DNA of 64,000 nucleotides, from NCBI RefSeq assembly GCF_001414055.1, contig NZ_CP013002.1, positions 1,240,001-1,304,000 on the forward strand, in the 5' to 3' direction. Position numbers and translations under genes: made by a program. This DNA comes from Caulobacter henricii (GTDB lineage Bacteria; Pseudomonadota; Alphaproteobacteria; Caulobacterales; Caulobacteraceae). A model generated the notes under the pieces. It saw nothing but the letters and a program-made list of their open reading frames with translations, had not been told where the DNA came from and did no database searches. Numbering within the stretch: position 1 is the stretch's first letter; each line of letters opens with the position of its first letter. Shown here piece after piece: positions 35,764 through 45,227 of this stretch.

Positions 35764-37287
35764 CTAGGGTCGGTCGGCCGATTGCGCGCCGGAAGCACAA
35801 TGGCGCGCGATGAAGTCTGCCTGATCTGGCAGACCGTCGACGGCGCGGGCCATGATCTGGCGCAAATTGGTCATGTAATCGTCGAGCTGGGGATCGGTGA
35901 CCTGGCGTGTCAGCGGATGCACGGCACCCGGAAGCACGCCCTGTCCGATCAGGACCTGGATCCAGCTGGCCTCCTTGAAGAGGTCATCCTCCTGGCTGAA
36001 CACCCGGCCGGACTGGGCGAAAAGCTCCATCCTGGCCTTCAGTGTGTCAGGGATGTCCATGGCCTTGCAGGCGCGCCAGAACGGCGTGTCCTCGCGGGAG
36101 GTGGCCTTGTAGTGCAGGATCAGGAAGTCGCGGATGTACTCGTATTCCAGGGCGGTCTGGCGATTGTACTCTGCGATCTCGACGGCGTTGAAGTCCCTGT
36201 TGGGGAACAGCGCGACCAGGCGGCTCAGGGCTGACTGGACGAGATGGATGCTTGTCGATTCCAGGGGCTCCATGAACCCGCTCGCCAGGCCCATGGCCAC
36301 GACGTTCTTGTTCCAGAACTGCCGGCGCCGACCGGTGGTGAAGTTGAGCTGACGCGGCTCGGCCAGGGGTGCGCCATCGAGATTGCGCATCAGGACGTCG
36401 GTCGCCTCGGCCGCGCTGATGTGTTCGCTGCAGAAGACATGGCCATTGCCGGTGCGGTGCTGCAGCGGGATGCGCCATTGCCAGCCCGCCTCGCGAGCCG
36501 TCGCGCGGGTATAGGGCAGAAGCGGTGTCGCGGAAGCGCAGGGCACGGCGATGGCACTGTCCATCGGCAGCCAGCCGCGCCAGTCGTCATAGCCGGTCTT
36601 CAGGGTCTCTTCGATCAGCAGGCCACGAAAGCCCGAGCAGTCGATGAAGAACTCGCCTTCGACGCGGCGGCCGTCCTGCAAGGTCAGATCGGTGACAAAA
36701 CCTGTCTCGGAGTGCTGATTGACGCCGACGATGCGGCCCTCGACCCGCCGGACGCCCTGGGCCTCGCTGTAGCGCCGCAGATACTTGGCATAGAGCGCGG
36801 CATCGAAGTGAAAGGCGTGGACAAGGCCTTCCAGATAGCCGCCGCCGGCCTGCTGCAAGCGGTCGAACTTGCCGGCCCGGGCCGCCCGCGCATTCAGGGA
36901 ATAGTCCCAGAGGCTCTCGTCGTGCCCCTGCAGACGGCGTCGGTTCCAGTAGTGATGGAAAGCCGCCATGCCCAGGGGACGGCCCACCGGACCAAAGGCG
37001 TGCAAATAGGACTGGCCGACCGTATGCCAGTCCACAAACTCGATACCCAGCTTGATGGTGCCGTGGGTCGCCGCGAGAAAGTCGTTCTCGTCCAGGCCGA
37101 GAAAGCCGTTCAGCAGCTTGATGGCTGGGATGGTGGCTTCGCCGACGCCGACCGTGCCGATCTCGTCGGATTCGACCACAGTGATCGCAACCGTCGAGCC
37201 CAGGGCTCGGGAAAGCATGGCAGCGCTCATCCAGCCGGCTGTGCCGCCGCCGACAATGGTTAGGGACTTTAGCCCGCCGTCCGTCAT
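35764..37287 (-). CDS. Flavin-dependent tryptophan-halogenase-family protein
   Basis: 507 residues from the ATG at 37287. FAD-binding motif IVGGGTAGWMSA, the halogenase GVGEATIP segment, the catalytic Lys at position 79 (GTIKLGIEFVDW), the WxWxIP signature (WQWRIP at 269-274) and the PLEST region with the conserved Glu are all present. By sequence it should be a functional FADH2-dependent halogenase. Genes of this family are often paired with TonB receptors in Caulobacterales and sphingomonads, where the substrate is unknown and may not be tryptophan. It lies directly downstream of the MalA-like receptor, across a terminator. Confidence 0.9.
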   Translation of the reverse strand: MTDGGLKSLTIVGGGTAGWMSAAMLSRALGSTVAITVVESDEIGTVGVGEATIPAIKLLNGFLGLDENDFLAATHGTIKLGIEFVDWHTVGQSYLHAFGPVGRPLGMAAFHHYWNRRRLQGHDESLWDYSLNARAARAGKFDRLQQAGGGYLEGLVHAFHFDAALYAKYLRRYSEAQGVRRVEGRIVGVNQHSETGFVTDLTLQDGRRVEGEFFIDCSGFRGLLIEETLKTGYDDWRGWLPMDSAIAVPCASATPLLPYTRATAREAGWQWRIPLQHRTGNGHVFCSEHISAAEATDVLMRNLDGAPLAEPRQLNFTTGRRRQFWNKNVVAMGLASGFMEPLESTSIHLVQSALSRLVALFPNRDFNAVEIAEYNRQTALEYEYIRDFLILHYKATSREDTPFWRACKAMDIPDTLKARMELFAQSGRVFSQEDDLFKEASWIQVLIGQGVLPGAVHPLTRQVTDPQLDDYMTNLRQIMARAVDGLPDQADFIARHCASGAQSADRP

Positions 37288-37324
37288 CACTGTCCCGCCC
37301 GGTTCGCCCCTGGTGGGGTCTCTC

Positions 37325-37362
37325 ATAAAAAAGCCCCCGCCAGATCGCTCTGGCGGGGGGCT
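37325..37362 (-). terminator. Terminator/attenuator between malA-like receptor and halogenase
   Basis: Stem AGCCCCCGCCAGA / TCTGGCGGGGGGCT with a TCGC loop and one bulged G, followed on the minus strand by TTTTTT. It lies 25 bases after the receptor stop and before the halogenase start, so the halogenase is reached only by read-through or its own promoter. Confidence 0.88.
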
Positions 37363-37386
37363 CGCAAGTTGGGGATGGATTACAGA

Positions 37387-40155
37387 CTAGTACCGGTAGG
37401 AAACGCCGAACATGTAGGTCGCGCCGTACTTCTGATAGTCGATGGTCTGGCGCTGATCGTTGTTGTCGTAGGTCTTGAAGGGCTCGTTGGTGATGTTGTT
37501 GGCTTGCACCAGCAGCGACAGGCCGTTCAGGGGGCCTTCACGGAACTCGTAGCCGATCTGGGCGTCGAGGACCGACTCCTCATTGACCGTCCGGAAGATG
37601 CGCGCGGCGCTCAGGCCGGCCACTTCACCCAGGAACTTGCCGCGATAGCGGTTGCTGATCCGGGCGTTGAAGCCGTCCTTCTCGTAGTAGAAGGTCGTGT
37701 TGATGACCTTCTTGGACAGGCCCGGGATGGTGATCGGCTTCTGGCCCTTTTCCAGCGTGACTTCGCTGTCGGTGAACGAGCCGCTGATGATCAGGCCGAA
37801 GGGCTTCAGCGGTTCCCACAGCAGGTCACCCTGCAGCGAGGCCGACAGTTCCAGGCCGCGGATGAAGCCGCCGTCGCCGTTATCCGGACCCGAGACCAGG
37901 CCGATCTTGGTGCCCAGTTGCGACTGCTGGGCGCTGCTCAGCAGGAACAGGTAGTCCGAGAAGTCCTTGTAGGACGAGGAGTTGGAGTTGACGAAGTTCG
38001 ACAGCTCCTTGTGGTAGACGGCGGCCGAGATATAGGCCGAACGACCGAAGTACTTCTCAACCGAGACGTCGACGCCGTCAGCGATATAGGGCCGCAGGTT
38101 CGGGTTGCCGCCGTTGGCGCTGAAGAACGAGTTGTTCGGATCGGTCGAAGCCAGACGCGAGGTGTTGAGGTTGAACGACTGGCTGGCGCGCAGTTCGTCC
38201 ATCCGGGCGCGGGCCAGGGTGCGGGCAGCACCCAGACGCACGTACAGCTCGTTACCCATGTCGAACGTCAGGTTCAGGCTCGGCAGGGCGTAGGTGTACT
38301 TGGAGCCGTCATCGGTCACGGTCGGTGCGGCCGGATTGGCCGGGTTGACTGCAACACCCTTCGAGAACTGGTCGGTGCGAACGACCTGCAGACCGAAGTT
38401 GCCCTTGACCGGGATGGAGCCGGCCTGGGTGTCGACGTCGAACTTGGCATAGGCCACCTGGACGTCTTCACGGACCGACCAGTTCCGCGTCTGAACGGCC
38501 GGGTTCTGGTCGGCGATCAGGGTGTAGAAGCCGTTCTTCAGCAGGTAGGTCGGATCATAGGCCAGCATGGCCTTGATGCCGATCAGATCCAGATTGGCCA
38601 CGCCAACGATCGCAGCTTCGGGGATGGCGCGGCTGAGCGGCGCACCCTGGGCGATACGGCCACCAAGGGTCAGGAAGCTTTCGTGGACTTGCTTGTCCTT
38701 TTCGCGACGGCTGAAGTTCACGCCGACCTCGACGTGGCTCAGCGGACCCCATTCGAGATCATGTTCAGCCGAGAAGCGGGCCGCCGACAGTTCGTCGGTG
38801 ATCGAAGGGGTGTTGTAGAAGCCGGCCTGGGTCAGGGCACCGCCAGCAGCACCACCACCCCAGCCTTGCGGGTCGGTCAGCACGAACAGGTTGCGGTTGG
38901 TGTAGTCCAGGGTCGAGGCGAAGGTCGTGCCGGCGCCGGGCGTGGTCGTGAAGCCCAGGGTGTCGGTCGCGCCGACGCCGTTGGGGCCCGTACCCGAATA
39001 GGATTCGAAGATCACGTCGGTGCGTTCGGCCGACGAGTAGCTCAGGTCAGCAACCAGGCCCCAGCCGTTGTCGGTCTGGTAGTCGACGTTCCAGCCGGCC
39101 GACTTGAGGGTCGTGTCCCGGGTGTTGAGGTCGTTACGCATCACGCCCTTGACGCCCGCGAAGGTGCCCTTGGTGATCAGGCCGGCTTCGGTGGTGCGGG
39201 TGGGCTGCAGCGAAGCCGACGACCACTGCAGGGGCAGTTCGATGCCGCGCAGGATCTGCTTTTCCGCGAACTCTGAATAGTACAGGTCCAGCGACGTGCT
39301 CAGCTTGTCATTGGGCTTGTATTCCAGAACGCCGATGACGCCGGTGCGCTTCAGGTTGTTGGACTGGTTGTAAGGCTTTGCGCCGCCGATCACGCGGTCG
39401 TTGGCCGCATTGATGGTCGGATAGCCCCAGGCGTTGAAGCGGCGGCTCTGGGTCGGGGTCGAAATGTCCGAGACGGCCACGGCCACGCCGACCGTGTCAT
39501 TGGCGAACTGGTTGACATAGGTGGCGCTGATCCGGTGGCCGGTGTCCTTGGCGTCCGGGTTCAGCTTGTCTTCGCTGTTCATCTCGTAGCGGGCATTGGC
39601 CGACAGGATGCGCTTGCCGTACTTCAGCGGACGGATCGTCTGCAGGTCGGCGGTGCCGGACAGGCCCTGGCCGATCAGCGAGGCGTCCGGGGTCTTGTAA
39701 ACGACCACGCCCGAGAGGATTTCCGAAGGATACTGGTCGAATTCTACGCCGCGGTTGTCGCCGGTCGAGACCTGCTCGCGGCCGTTCAGCAGCGTGGAGG
39801 TGAAGTCCGGGCCAAGGCCGCGGATCGAGATGACCTGGGCGCGGCCGTCGAGGCGCTGTGCGGTCAGGCCGGGCAGGCGGGCCAGGGATTCGGCGATCGA
39901 ATTGTCCGGCAGCTTGCCGATGTCTTCGGCCGAGATCGCTTCGACGATCGAGGTCGAGGTCTTCTTCAGTGCGATGGCGTTTTCGATACTGGCGCGAATA
40001 CCGGTGACGACAATGGCCTCGACGGCGGTGTCATCGGCCGGCTTGGCAGCGGCTTCTTGTGCCTGGGCCATTCCGGCCGAGGCGAGCGCCAGAGCCAAGC
40101 TGGTGGCTGCGCTGCTCATCAGACGCGCACGATTGCGCTGAGTTCTAGAGTTCAT
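37387..40155 (-). CDS. malA: TonB-dependent receptor, MalA-like (maltodextrin uptake)
   Basis: 922 residues. The signal peptide ends near SAGMAQAQ. A TonB-box-like AVEAIVVTGIRAS is followed by the plug (STSIVEAISAEDIGKLPDNS, LPGLTAQRLDGRAQVISIRG, LLNGREQ), a 22-strand barrel and the C-terminal aromatic residue in GVSYRY. The plug form (KLPDNSIAESLARLPGL) marks the large carbohydrate-type receptors of Caulobacterales. Caulobacter MalA carries maltose to maltopentaose and longer oligosaccharides across the outer membrane. The neighbouring GH13, GH15 and GH97 enzymes and LacI gene strongly suggest the same job here. The name rests on context and general similarity. Confidence 0.85.
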   Translation of the reverse strand: MNSRTQRNRARLMSSAATSLALALASAGMAQAQEAAAKPADDTAVEAIVVTGIRASIENAIALKKTSTSIVEAISAEDIGKLPDNSIAESLARLPGLTAQRLDGRAQVISIRGLGPDFTSTLLNGREQVSTGDNRGVEFDQYPSEILSGVVVYKTPDASLIGQGLSGTADLQTIRPLKYGKRILSANARYEMNSEDKLNPDAKDTGHRISATYVNQFANDTVGVAVAVSDISTPTQSRRFNAWGYPTINAANDRVIGGAKPYNQSNNLKRTGVIGVLEYKPNDKLSTSLDLYYSEFAEKQILRGIELPLQWSSASLQPTRTTEAGLITKGTFAGVKGVMRNDLNTRDTTLKSAGWNVDYQTDNGWGLVADLSYSSAERTDVIFESYSGTGPNGVGATDTLGFTTTPGAGTTFASTLDYTNRNLFVLTDPQGWGGGAAGGALTQAGFYNTPSITDELSAARFSAEHDLEWGPLSHVEVGVNFSRREKDKQVHESFLTLGGRIAQGAPLSRAIPEAAIVGVANLDLIGIKAMLAYDPTYLLKNGFYTLIADQNPAVQTRNWSVREDVQVAYAKFDVDTQAGSIPVKGNFGLQVVRTDQFSKGVAVNPANPAAPTVTDDGSKYTYALPSLNLTFDMGNELYVRLGAARTLARARMDELRASQSFNLNTSRLASTDPNNSFFSANGGNPNLRPYIADGVDVSVEKYFGRSAYISAAVYHKELSNFVNSNSSSYKDFSDYLFLLSSAQQSQLGTKIGLVSGPDNGDGGFIRGLELSASLQGDLLWEPLKPFGLIISGSFTDSEVTLEKGQKPITIPGLSKKVINTTFYYEKDGFNARISNRYRGKFLGEVAGLSAARIFRTVNEESVLDAQIGYEFREGPLNGLSLLVQANNITNEPFKTYDNNDQRQTIDYQKYGATYMFGVSYRY

Positions 40156-40214
40156 GGTCTCACCCTCCCTGTATCGGCTCTGCGCGTTTCTGACGCTGCG
40201 GTCGGAGCCGTTGC

Positions 40215-40238
40215 CGCAAATTACTGCAAATTAACGCG
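40215..40238. promoter_or_regulatory. Predicted mal-locus operator A (tandem TGCAAATTA sites)
   Basis: Two overlapping copies of a TGCAAATTA-type half-site (CGCAAATTACTGCA and TGCAAATTAACGCG) about 60 bases upstream of the receptor gene. They are closely similar to site B near the amylase gene. LacI-family binding is inferred. Confidence 0.5.
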
Positions 40239-40397
40239 GTGTAATCAACACAAAAAAACGCAAACCTGTCATCAGCGCAAGTCCGGGCGACGTGTTTGTG
40301 GCCGTCAGTGATGCAAAATTGCAGCGGGTGGGGACTGCCTTGCGGCCTTTCCTGCAAAGGCCTGGCACGCTTGCGATTGACAGTCGGTCAAGTCGGC

Positions 40398-40421
40398 TGC
40401 AAATTTATGCAAATTATTGCA
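40398..40421. promoter_or_regulatory. Predicted mal-locus operator B (TGCAA-ATTA-TTGCA)
   Basis: A perfect 14-bp palindrome (40408-40421) overlaps a second copy TGCAAATTTATGCA (40398-40411), about 47 bases upstream of the amylase start. With site A it occupies the 312-base divergent promoter region of receptor and amylase. Nothing else is seen there. Confidence 0.6.
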
Positions 40422-40467
40422 ATGATCCTGACCGGAAATGGCGGGATCATGCGGATAGGGGGAAGCG

Positions 40468-42303
40468 ATGTCTGCCTGGGGATCCCGGCGACTCCGGCTG
40501 ATCGTCATGGCGGCGGGGTCAGTCATGACGGCGACTGCCGGCGGTGCCGCGGTGGCTGCCCCTGTGTCGGCCGGCTATCTGCAACGCAAGGCTTCCGATG
40601 AAGTGATCTACTTCGTCCTGCCTGACCGCTTCGCCAAAGGCGATGTCCTCAATGATCGCGGTGGTCTGTCCGGCGGTTCGCTGGTCACGGGCTTCGACCC
40701 TGCGCGCGCCGGGTTCTACCATGGTGGCGATCTGAAGGGCCTGACCCAGCGCCTCGACTACATCCAGGGGCTTGGCGCGACGGCGGTCTGGCTGGCCCCC
40801 ATTTTCCGCAACAAGCCGGTGCAGGGCGCGCCCGGCCGCGAATCGGCAGCCCATCACGGCTACTGGATCACGGACTTCACCGACGTGGATCCGCACTTCG
40901 GCACCCGCGCCGAGTTCAAGGCCTTTGTCGATGCCGCCCATGCTCGCGGGATGAAGGTCTATATGGACATCATCGCCAACCACACGGCGGACGTGATCCA
41001 GTATCGCGAGTGCCCGGCCAATGACTGCGCCTATCGCAGCAAGGCTGACTATCCCTATTCGACCCGGGGCGGCGTCTCGGGAGCGGCGATCAATAGCGGT
41101 TTTGCCGGCGACGGTGTCGGCACGAAGGCGAACTTCGCCCGGCTGACGCGACCGGACTATGCCTATTCCCCCTACGTCCCGGCCTCCGAGAAGACGGTCA
41201 AAAAGCCCGACTGGCTCAACGACCCGGCCTACTATCATAACCGCGGCGAAAGCACGTTCGCGGGCGAGAGCTCGCAGCAGGGTGATTTCGCCGGTCTGGA
41301 CGATCTCTTCACCGAGCACCCCCGCGTGGTTCAGGGCCTGATCGATATCTACGGTCAATGGATCGACGACTTCGGGATCGACGGCTACCGGATCGATACA
41401 GCTCGCCATGTCGAGCCGGCCTTCTGGCAGGCCTTCATTCCGGCCATGCAGGCCCGCGCCCGGGCCCGCGGCATCGAGAACTTCCATATCTTCGGCGAAG
41501 TGTTCGACACTGATGTTGCCGCCCTGGCCCGCCATACCCGTGTCGACGGCTTTCCGGCCGTGCTGGATTTCGCCGTGCAGTCGGCCATCACCGACATGGT
41601 CGCCGGCAAGGCCGGCACAGACCGGCTGGCCCGGGTCTTCGCAGGCGATGTCCTTTACGAAGGCGGTGCGGCGACCGCCCTGCAATTGCCGACCTTCCTG
41701 GGCAATCACGACATGGGCCGCTTTGGGTACTTCGTGCTGAAGGCCAATCCGGGGATATCGGATGCCGAACTTCTGGACCGCGTGACCCTTGGCCATGCCT
41801 TGATGATGTTCTCGCGCGGCGTGCCGACAATCTATTATGGCGACGAGCAGGGCTTTACGGGCGACGGCGACTATGCCGACAGCCGCGAGGACATGTTCGC
41901 CAGCCAGGTCGCCAGCTACAATGACAACCGCCTGGTCGGTACGACTTCGACCGGCCCGTCTGATCGCTTCCGCACTGACGGCGCGCTCTATGGCCGGATC
42001 GCCGGCATGGCTGGGATTCGCAAGGGACATCCGGTCCTGCGGTCCGGCCGTCAACTGGTTCGTAACCAGGGTGACAAGCCAGGCCTGCTGGCCTTCTCGC
42101 GACTGGCGGACGGGGTCGAGTACCTCGTGGTCTACAATACGGGCTCCGTACCGGTCACAGCCCAGGTCGAGGTCGAGACGTCCTCTGGCCTCTGGCAGTC
42201 CGTGCATGGCGTCTGCGCCGGGGCGTCCAGCGCCCCCGGCAGCTATCGGGTCGAGATCGGCCCGCTCGACTACAAAATCTGCGTTTCCAAGGGGCTACAG
42301 TGA
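40468..42303 (+). CDS. Secreted alpha-amylase family enzyme (GH13)
   Basis: 611 residues with signal peptide (RRLRLIVMAAGSVMTATAGGAAVAAPV). The GH13 barrel shows YFVLPDRFAKGD, IIANHTADV (region I), the nucleophile Asp in DGYRIDTARHVE (region II), the acid Glu in FGEVFD (region III) and FLGNHDMGRFG (region IV). It should cut alpha-1,4 glucans in the periplasm or outside. The LacI-type operator B lies just upstream. The stop overlaps the GTG of the next glucosidase gene. Divergent from the MalA-like receptor. Confidence 0.93.
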   Translation: MSAWGSRRLRLIVMAAGSVMTATAGGAAVAAPVSAGYLQRKASDEVIYFVLPDRFAKGDVLNDRGGLSGGSLVTGFDPARAGFYHGGDLKGLTQRLDYIQGLGATAVWLAPIFRNKPVQGAPGRESAAHHGYWITDFTDVDPHFGTRAEFKAFVDAAHARGMKVYMDIIANHTADVIQYRECPANDCAYRSKADYPYSTRGGVSGAAINSGFAGDGVGTKANFARLTRPDYAYSPYVPASEKTVKKPDWLNDPAYYHNRGESTFAGESSQQGDFAGLDDLFTEHPRVVQGLIDIYGQWIDDFGIDGYRIDTARHVEPAFWQAFIPAMQARARARGIENFHIFGEVFDTDVAALARHTRVDGFPAVLDFAVQSAITDMVAGKAGTDRLARVFAGDVLYEGGAATALQLPTFLGNHDMGRFGYFVLKANPGISDAELLDRVTLGHALMMFSRGVPTIYYGDEQGFTGDGDYADSREDMFASQVASYNDNRLVGTTSTGPSDRFRTDGALYGRIAGMAGIRKGHPVLRSGRQLVRNQGDKPGLLAFSRLADGVEYLVVYNTGSVPVTAQVEVETSSGLWQSVHGVCAGASSAPGSYRVEIGPLDYKICVSKGLQ

Positions 42304-43922
42304 CGGTCAAGGTTCTCTCACGTCCGGCTGTGGAGTCTGCGTTGGACGCCGAATGGTGGCGCGGCGCGGTCATCTACCAGGTCTATCCGCGCAGCTTTGC
42401 CGACTCGAACGACGACGGCGTCGGCGACCTGCCGGGCATCACGGCGCATCTCGAGCACATCGCCTCCCTGGGCGTCGACGCCATCTGGCTGTCGCCGTTC
42501 TTCAGGTCGCCGATGAAGGACTTCGGATATGACGTGTCCGACTATCTGGATGTGGATCCGATTTTCGGCACGCTCGCCGATTTCGATCGCCTGATCGACA
42601 AGGCCCATGCCCTGGGCCTGAAGATCATCATCGATCAGGTGTTTTCGCACACCTCCGACGAACATGCCTGGTTTGAAGCCAGCCGCCAGAGCCGCACCAA
42701 CCCCCATGCCGACTGGTATGTCTGGGCCGACGCCAAGCCGGACGGGTCTCCGCCCAGCAACTGGCAGTCGGTTTTCGGAGGTCCGGCCTGGACCTGGGAT
42801 GCCCGGCGCGGCCAGTACTACATGCACAACTTCCTGGCCTCGCAGCCACAGTTGAACGTGCATCTGCCGGCAGTGCAGGACGCTTTGCTGGCGTCAGCCA
42901 AGTTCTGGATGGATCGCGGCGTGGACGGTTTCCGCTTCGACGCCATCAATTTCTCGATGCACGACCCCGAGCTCAGGGACAATCCTCCCCTGCCGCCGGG
43001 CGGCAAGCGGACCCGGCCGTTCGACTTCCAGGACAAGATCTACAATCAGGGACATGCCGAAATCCCGGCCTTCCTCAGCCGGCTGCGGGCCCTGACCGAT
43101 GCTCACGGTGGCCGGTTCTCGGTGGCCGAGGTGGGCGGCGATCATGCCGACCGCGAAATGAAGCTGTTCACCGCCGGCGAAGACCGGCTCAACAGCGCCT
43201 ATGGCTTTCTCTATCTCTATGCGGAGCGGCTGACGTCCGAGATGATCCGCCGGGGCGAGGCCATGTGGCCTGGCGAGCCCGGCGAAGGCTGGCCGTCCTG
43301 GACCTTCTCCAATCACGATGCGCCCCGTGCCGTCTCACGCTGGGCGGAGGGCCGCGATCGCAAGGCCTTTGCCGAAATGGCGATGCTGCTGCTGGTGTCC
43401 CTGCGCGGCAATGTCTTCGTCTATCAGGGCGAGGAACTGGGCCTGCCCCAGGCCCATGTGCCGTTCGAGCGTCTGGTCGATCCCGAAGCTATCGCCAACT
43501 GGCCGCAAACCCTGGGGCGCGATGGTGCCCGCACGCCCATGCCCTGGTTGTCCGCAGCACCGAACGCCGGCTTCTCGGCTGTCGAGCCGTGGCTTCCCGT
43601 CGATCCCGTCCATCTGCCGCTGGCCGTGGATGCGCAGGAGGCCGATCCGGCTTCGACCCTGCAATTGGCTCGCCGGCTGATCGCCCTGCGCCGGGCCTAT
43701 CCCGCCCTGCGGACCGGCAGGTTGGGCTTCGTCGAGACGAATACACCCCTGCTGATCTTCGAACGCGGTGAGGGCGGCCAGGCGCTGCTCTGCGCCTTCA
43801 ATCTGGGGCAGGAGTCCGTCGCCTGGTCGCTGCCGGAAGGCTGGGTGATGGTCGAGGGGGTCAACCTGGCCCAGGATGGCGTCATGCCGCCTTGCGGTGG
43901 ACTGCTGGCGCGGCGCGTCTAG
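42300..43922 (+). CDS. Alpha-glucosidase (GH13, oligo-1,6/maltase type)
   Basis: 540 residues from a GTG at 42300 that overlaps the amylase stop. There is no signal peptide, so it is cytoplasmic. It begins WWRGAVIYQVYPRSFADSNDDGVGDLPGI, the usual GH13 maltase start. DQVFSHTSDEH (region I), nucleophile Asp in GFRFDAINF, acid Glu in VAEVGGDH and FSNHDAPRAVSRW (region IV) are present. It should release glucose from maltose and short maltodextrins after import. It is coupled to the secreted amylase, so external and internal steps are made together. A long inverted repeat follows. Confidence 0.93.
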   Translation: MTVKVLSRPAVESALDAEWWRGAVIYQVYPRSFADSNDDGVGDLPGITAHLEHIASLGVDAIWLSPFFRSPMKDFGYDVSDYLDVDPIFGTLADFDRLIDKAHALGLKIIIDQVFSHTSDEHAWFEASRQSRTNPHADWYVWADAKPDGSPPSNWQSVFGGPAWTWDARRGQYYMHNFLASQPQLNVHLPAVQDALLASAKFWMDRGVDGFRFDAINFSMHDPELRDNPPLPPGGKRTRPFDFQDKIYNQGHAEIPAFLSRLRALTDAHGGRFSVAEVGGDHADREMKLFTAGEDRLNSAYGFLYLYAERLTSEMIRRGEAMWPGEPGEGWPSWTFSNHDAPRAVSRWAEGRDRKAFAEMAMLLLVSLRGNVFVYQGEELGLPQAHVPFERLVDPEAIANWPQTLGRDGARTPMPWLSAAPNAGFSAVEPWLPVDPVHLPLAVDAQEADPASTLQLARRLIALRRAYPALRTGRLGFVETNTPLLIFERGEGGQALLCAFNLGQESVAWSLPEGWVMVEGVNLAQDGVMPPCGGLLARRV

Positions 43923-43948
43923 TGGGCTGTCTGGTGTCTATCAAAACC

Positions 43949-44078
43949 CGCTCTCACCGGCTAAAGCCGGGGCCCAGATCCCGCCTGAGCGTCCTGGGAT
44001 GATGCGCCTTCGGCCTCGGCTCAAGTCTACCACCCCTCCGGGTTGGATCGGGGTCCCAGCTTTCGGCGGGATGAGCGG
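43949..44078. repeat. Long imperfect inverted repeat between converging genes
   Basis: Two arms of about 34 bases (43949-43982 and 44043-44078) are imperfect reverse complements (left CCGGCTAAAGCCGGGGCCCA, right TGGGACCCCGATCC when copied in reverse). The 60-base interior is also GC-rich. It looks like a dispersed extragenic palindromic element and may serve as a terminator for the glucosidase and LacI genes. A genome search would show whether it is repeated. Confidence 0.55.
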
Positions 44079-44100
44079 AGAAAACCACGGTCTTGCAGGG

Positions 44101-45114
44101 TCAGCCCCCGCAGCTCTCGCGGATGATCAGATCAGTGGGAACCCGCTCGGAGCGACTGGCCTTGTCCCCACTGGCGTCGAGCAGCTTGGAGACCATCAGT
44201 CGGCCGGCCTTGGCAGTGTCCTGGGCAATGGTGCTGAGGGCCGGGCTGCTGTAGCGGGCGAAGGGCACGTTATCAAAGCCGACCACCGAAACATCGCCGG
44301 GCACCGACAGGCCGGCGAGCTTCAGGGCGCGAATGGCCCCCAGGGCGATCAGGTCCGATGCGGCGACCACGCCGTCGAACGGCACGCCGCGATGGATCAG
44401 GGAGTCGATCGCGGCCTCAGCGGACTCGACCTCGAAATGGGCCGGGACGATCAGGTCCGGATCGATGCTGAGCTTCTGGTGCTCGAGGGCGTCCAGATAG
44501 CCACGATGGCGCTGCATGGCTTCGGGCGCTTCGGTGTCGCCGAGGAAGACGATGCGCTTGCGGCCCAGACGCGCCAGATGCAGCGTCGCCCGGCGTCCAC
44601 CCATCGGGTTGTCGGAGCCGACCGAGCAGTAGTTCTGGTCCGGAAGCTGAGCGCCCCAGACCACGAAGCGTCCTTCGGTCTCGGAGAGGCGGTTGAAGGC
44701 CGCGTGCAGCGAGCTTTGCCCCAGGAAGATCACACCCTCGGCTCGGCTGGTGGTCATGGCCACCGACAGGTCCTCGAAATTGGCCGGCGCGATATGGCTG
44801 AGCAGGACGTCGCAACCGCGTTCGCTGGCCGCCTCGCCGACACCGGCCAGCAGTTCCAGGAAGAAGGGGTCGGACATGCCGCTGTCGCGACCCTGGGGGC
44901 GGGGAACCACGATAGCGATCGTCGCCTCGGCTCCGATCGGGCCCGCAGGCATGTAGCGGCGGAACGGGTAGTCCATCTCGCGCGCCAGCTTCCAGATCGC
45001 CTGCTTGGTACGCTTGTTGACGGCCGGACTGTCGTTCAGGGCCCGCGAGGCGGTCGAGATCGAGACGCCAGCCATCTTGGCGAGGTCTTCAAGTCGGGTG
45101 ACGCCCTTGCTCAT
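44101..45114 (-). CDS. LacI family regulator of the maltose locus
   Basis: 337 residues. N-terminal HTH is TRLEDLAKMAGVSISTASRALND; the sugar-binding core runs to GFDNVPFARYSSPALSTIAQD. It is divergent from the GH97 glucosidase and central in the maltose gene block, so it is the probable repressor of the locus. It is likely released by maltose or a maltodextrin, as for MalR/MalI proteins. Candidate operators with TGCAAA/TTTGCA half-sites lie at the surrounding promoters, including its own. The inducer is inferred. Confidence 0.9.
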   Translation of the reverse strand: MSKGVTRLEDLAKMAGVSISTASRALNDSPAVNKRTKQAIWKLAREMDYPFRRYMPAGPIGAEATIAIVVPRPQGRDSGMSDPFFLELLAGVGEAASERGCDVLLSHIAPANFEDLSVAMTTSRAEGVIFLGQSSLHAAFNRLSETEGRFVVWGAQLPDQNYCSVGSDNPMGGRRATLHLARLGRKRIVFLGDTEAPEAMQRHRGYLDALEHQKLSIDPDLIVPAHFEVESAEAAIDSLIHRGVPFDGVVAASDLIALGAIRALKLAGLSVPGDVSVVGFDNVPFARYSSPALSTIAQDTAKAGRLMVSKLLDASGDKASRSERVPTDLIIRESCGG

Positions 45115-45131
45115 GCGGGGGACTCATCGCC

Positions 45132-45161
45132 TGCAAAATTTGCCGCAAAAGTTTTCATAAG
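45132..45161. promoter_or_regulatory. Predicted mal-locus operator C at the LacI/GH97 divergent promoter
   Basis: Holds the perfect palindrome GCAAAATTTGC (45133-45143) and the adjacent CGCAAAAGTTTTCATAAG (45144-45161). The latter recurs with 15 of 18 bases on the opposite strand ahead of the MFS gene at 47492-47509. The region is strikingly AT-rich against its neighbours. Confidence 0.55.
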
Positions 45162-45227
45162 CCCCTTTAGGCCTCGCCAGCCCAGCTTGGCAAGTCCGGG
45201 CCGGGCCCCGAGTCACGGAGTGTTCTG

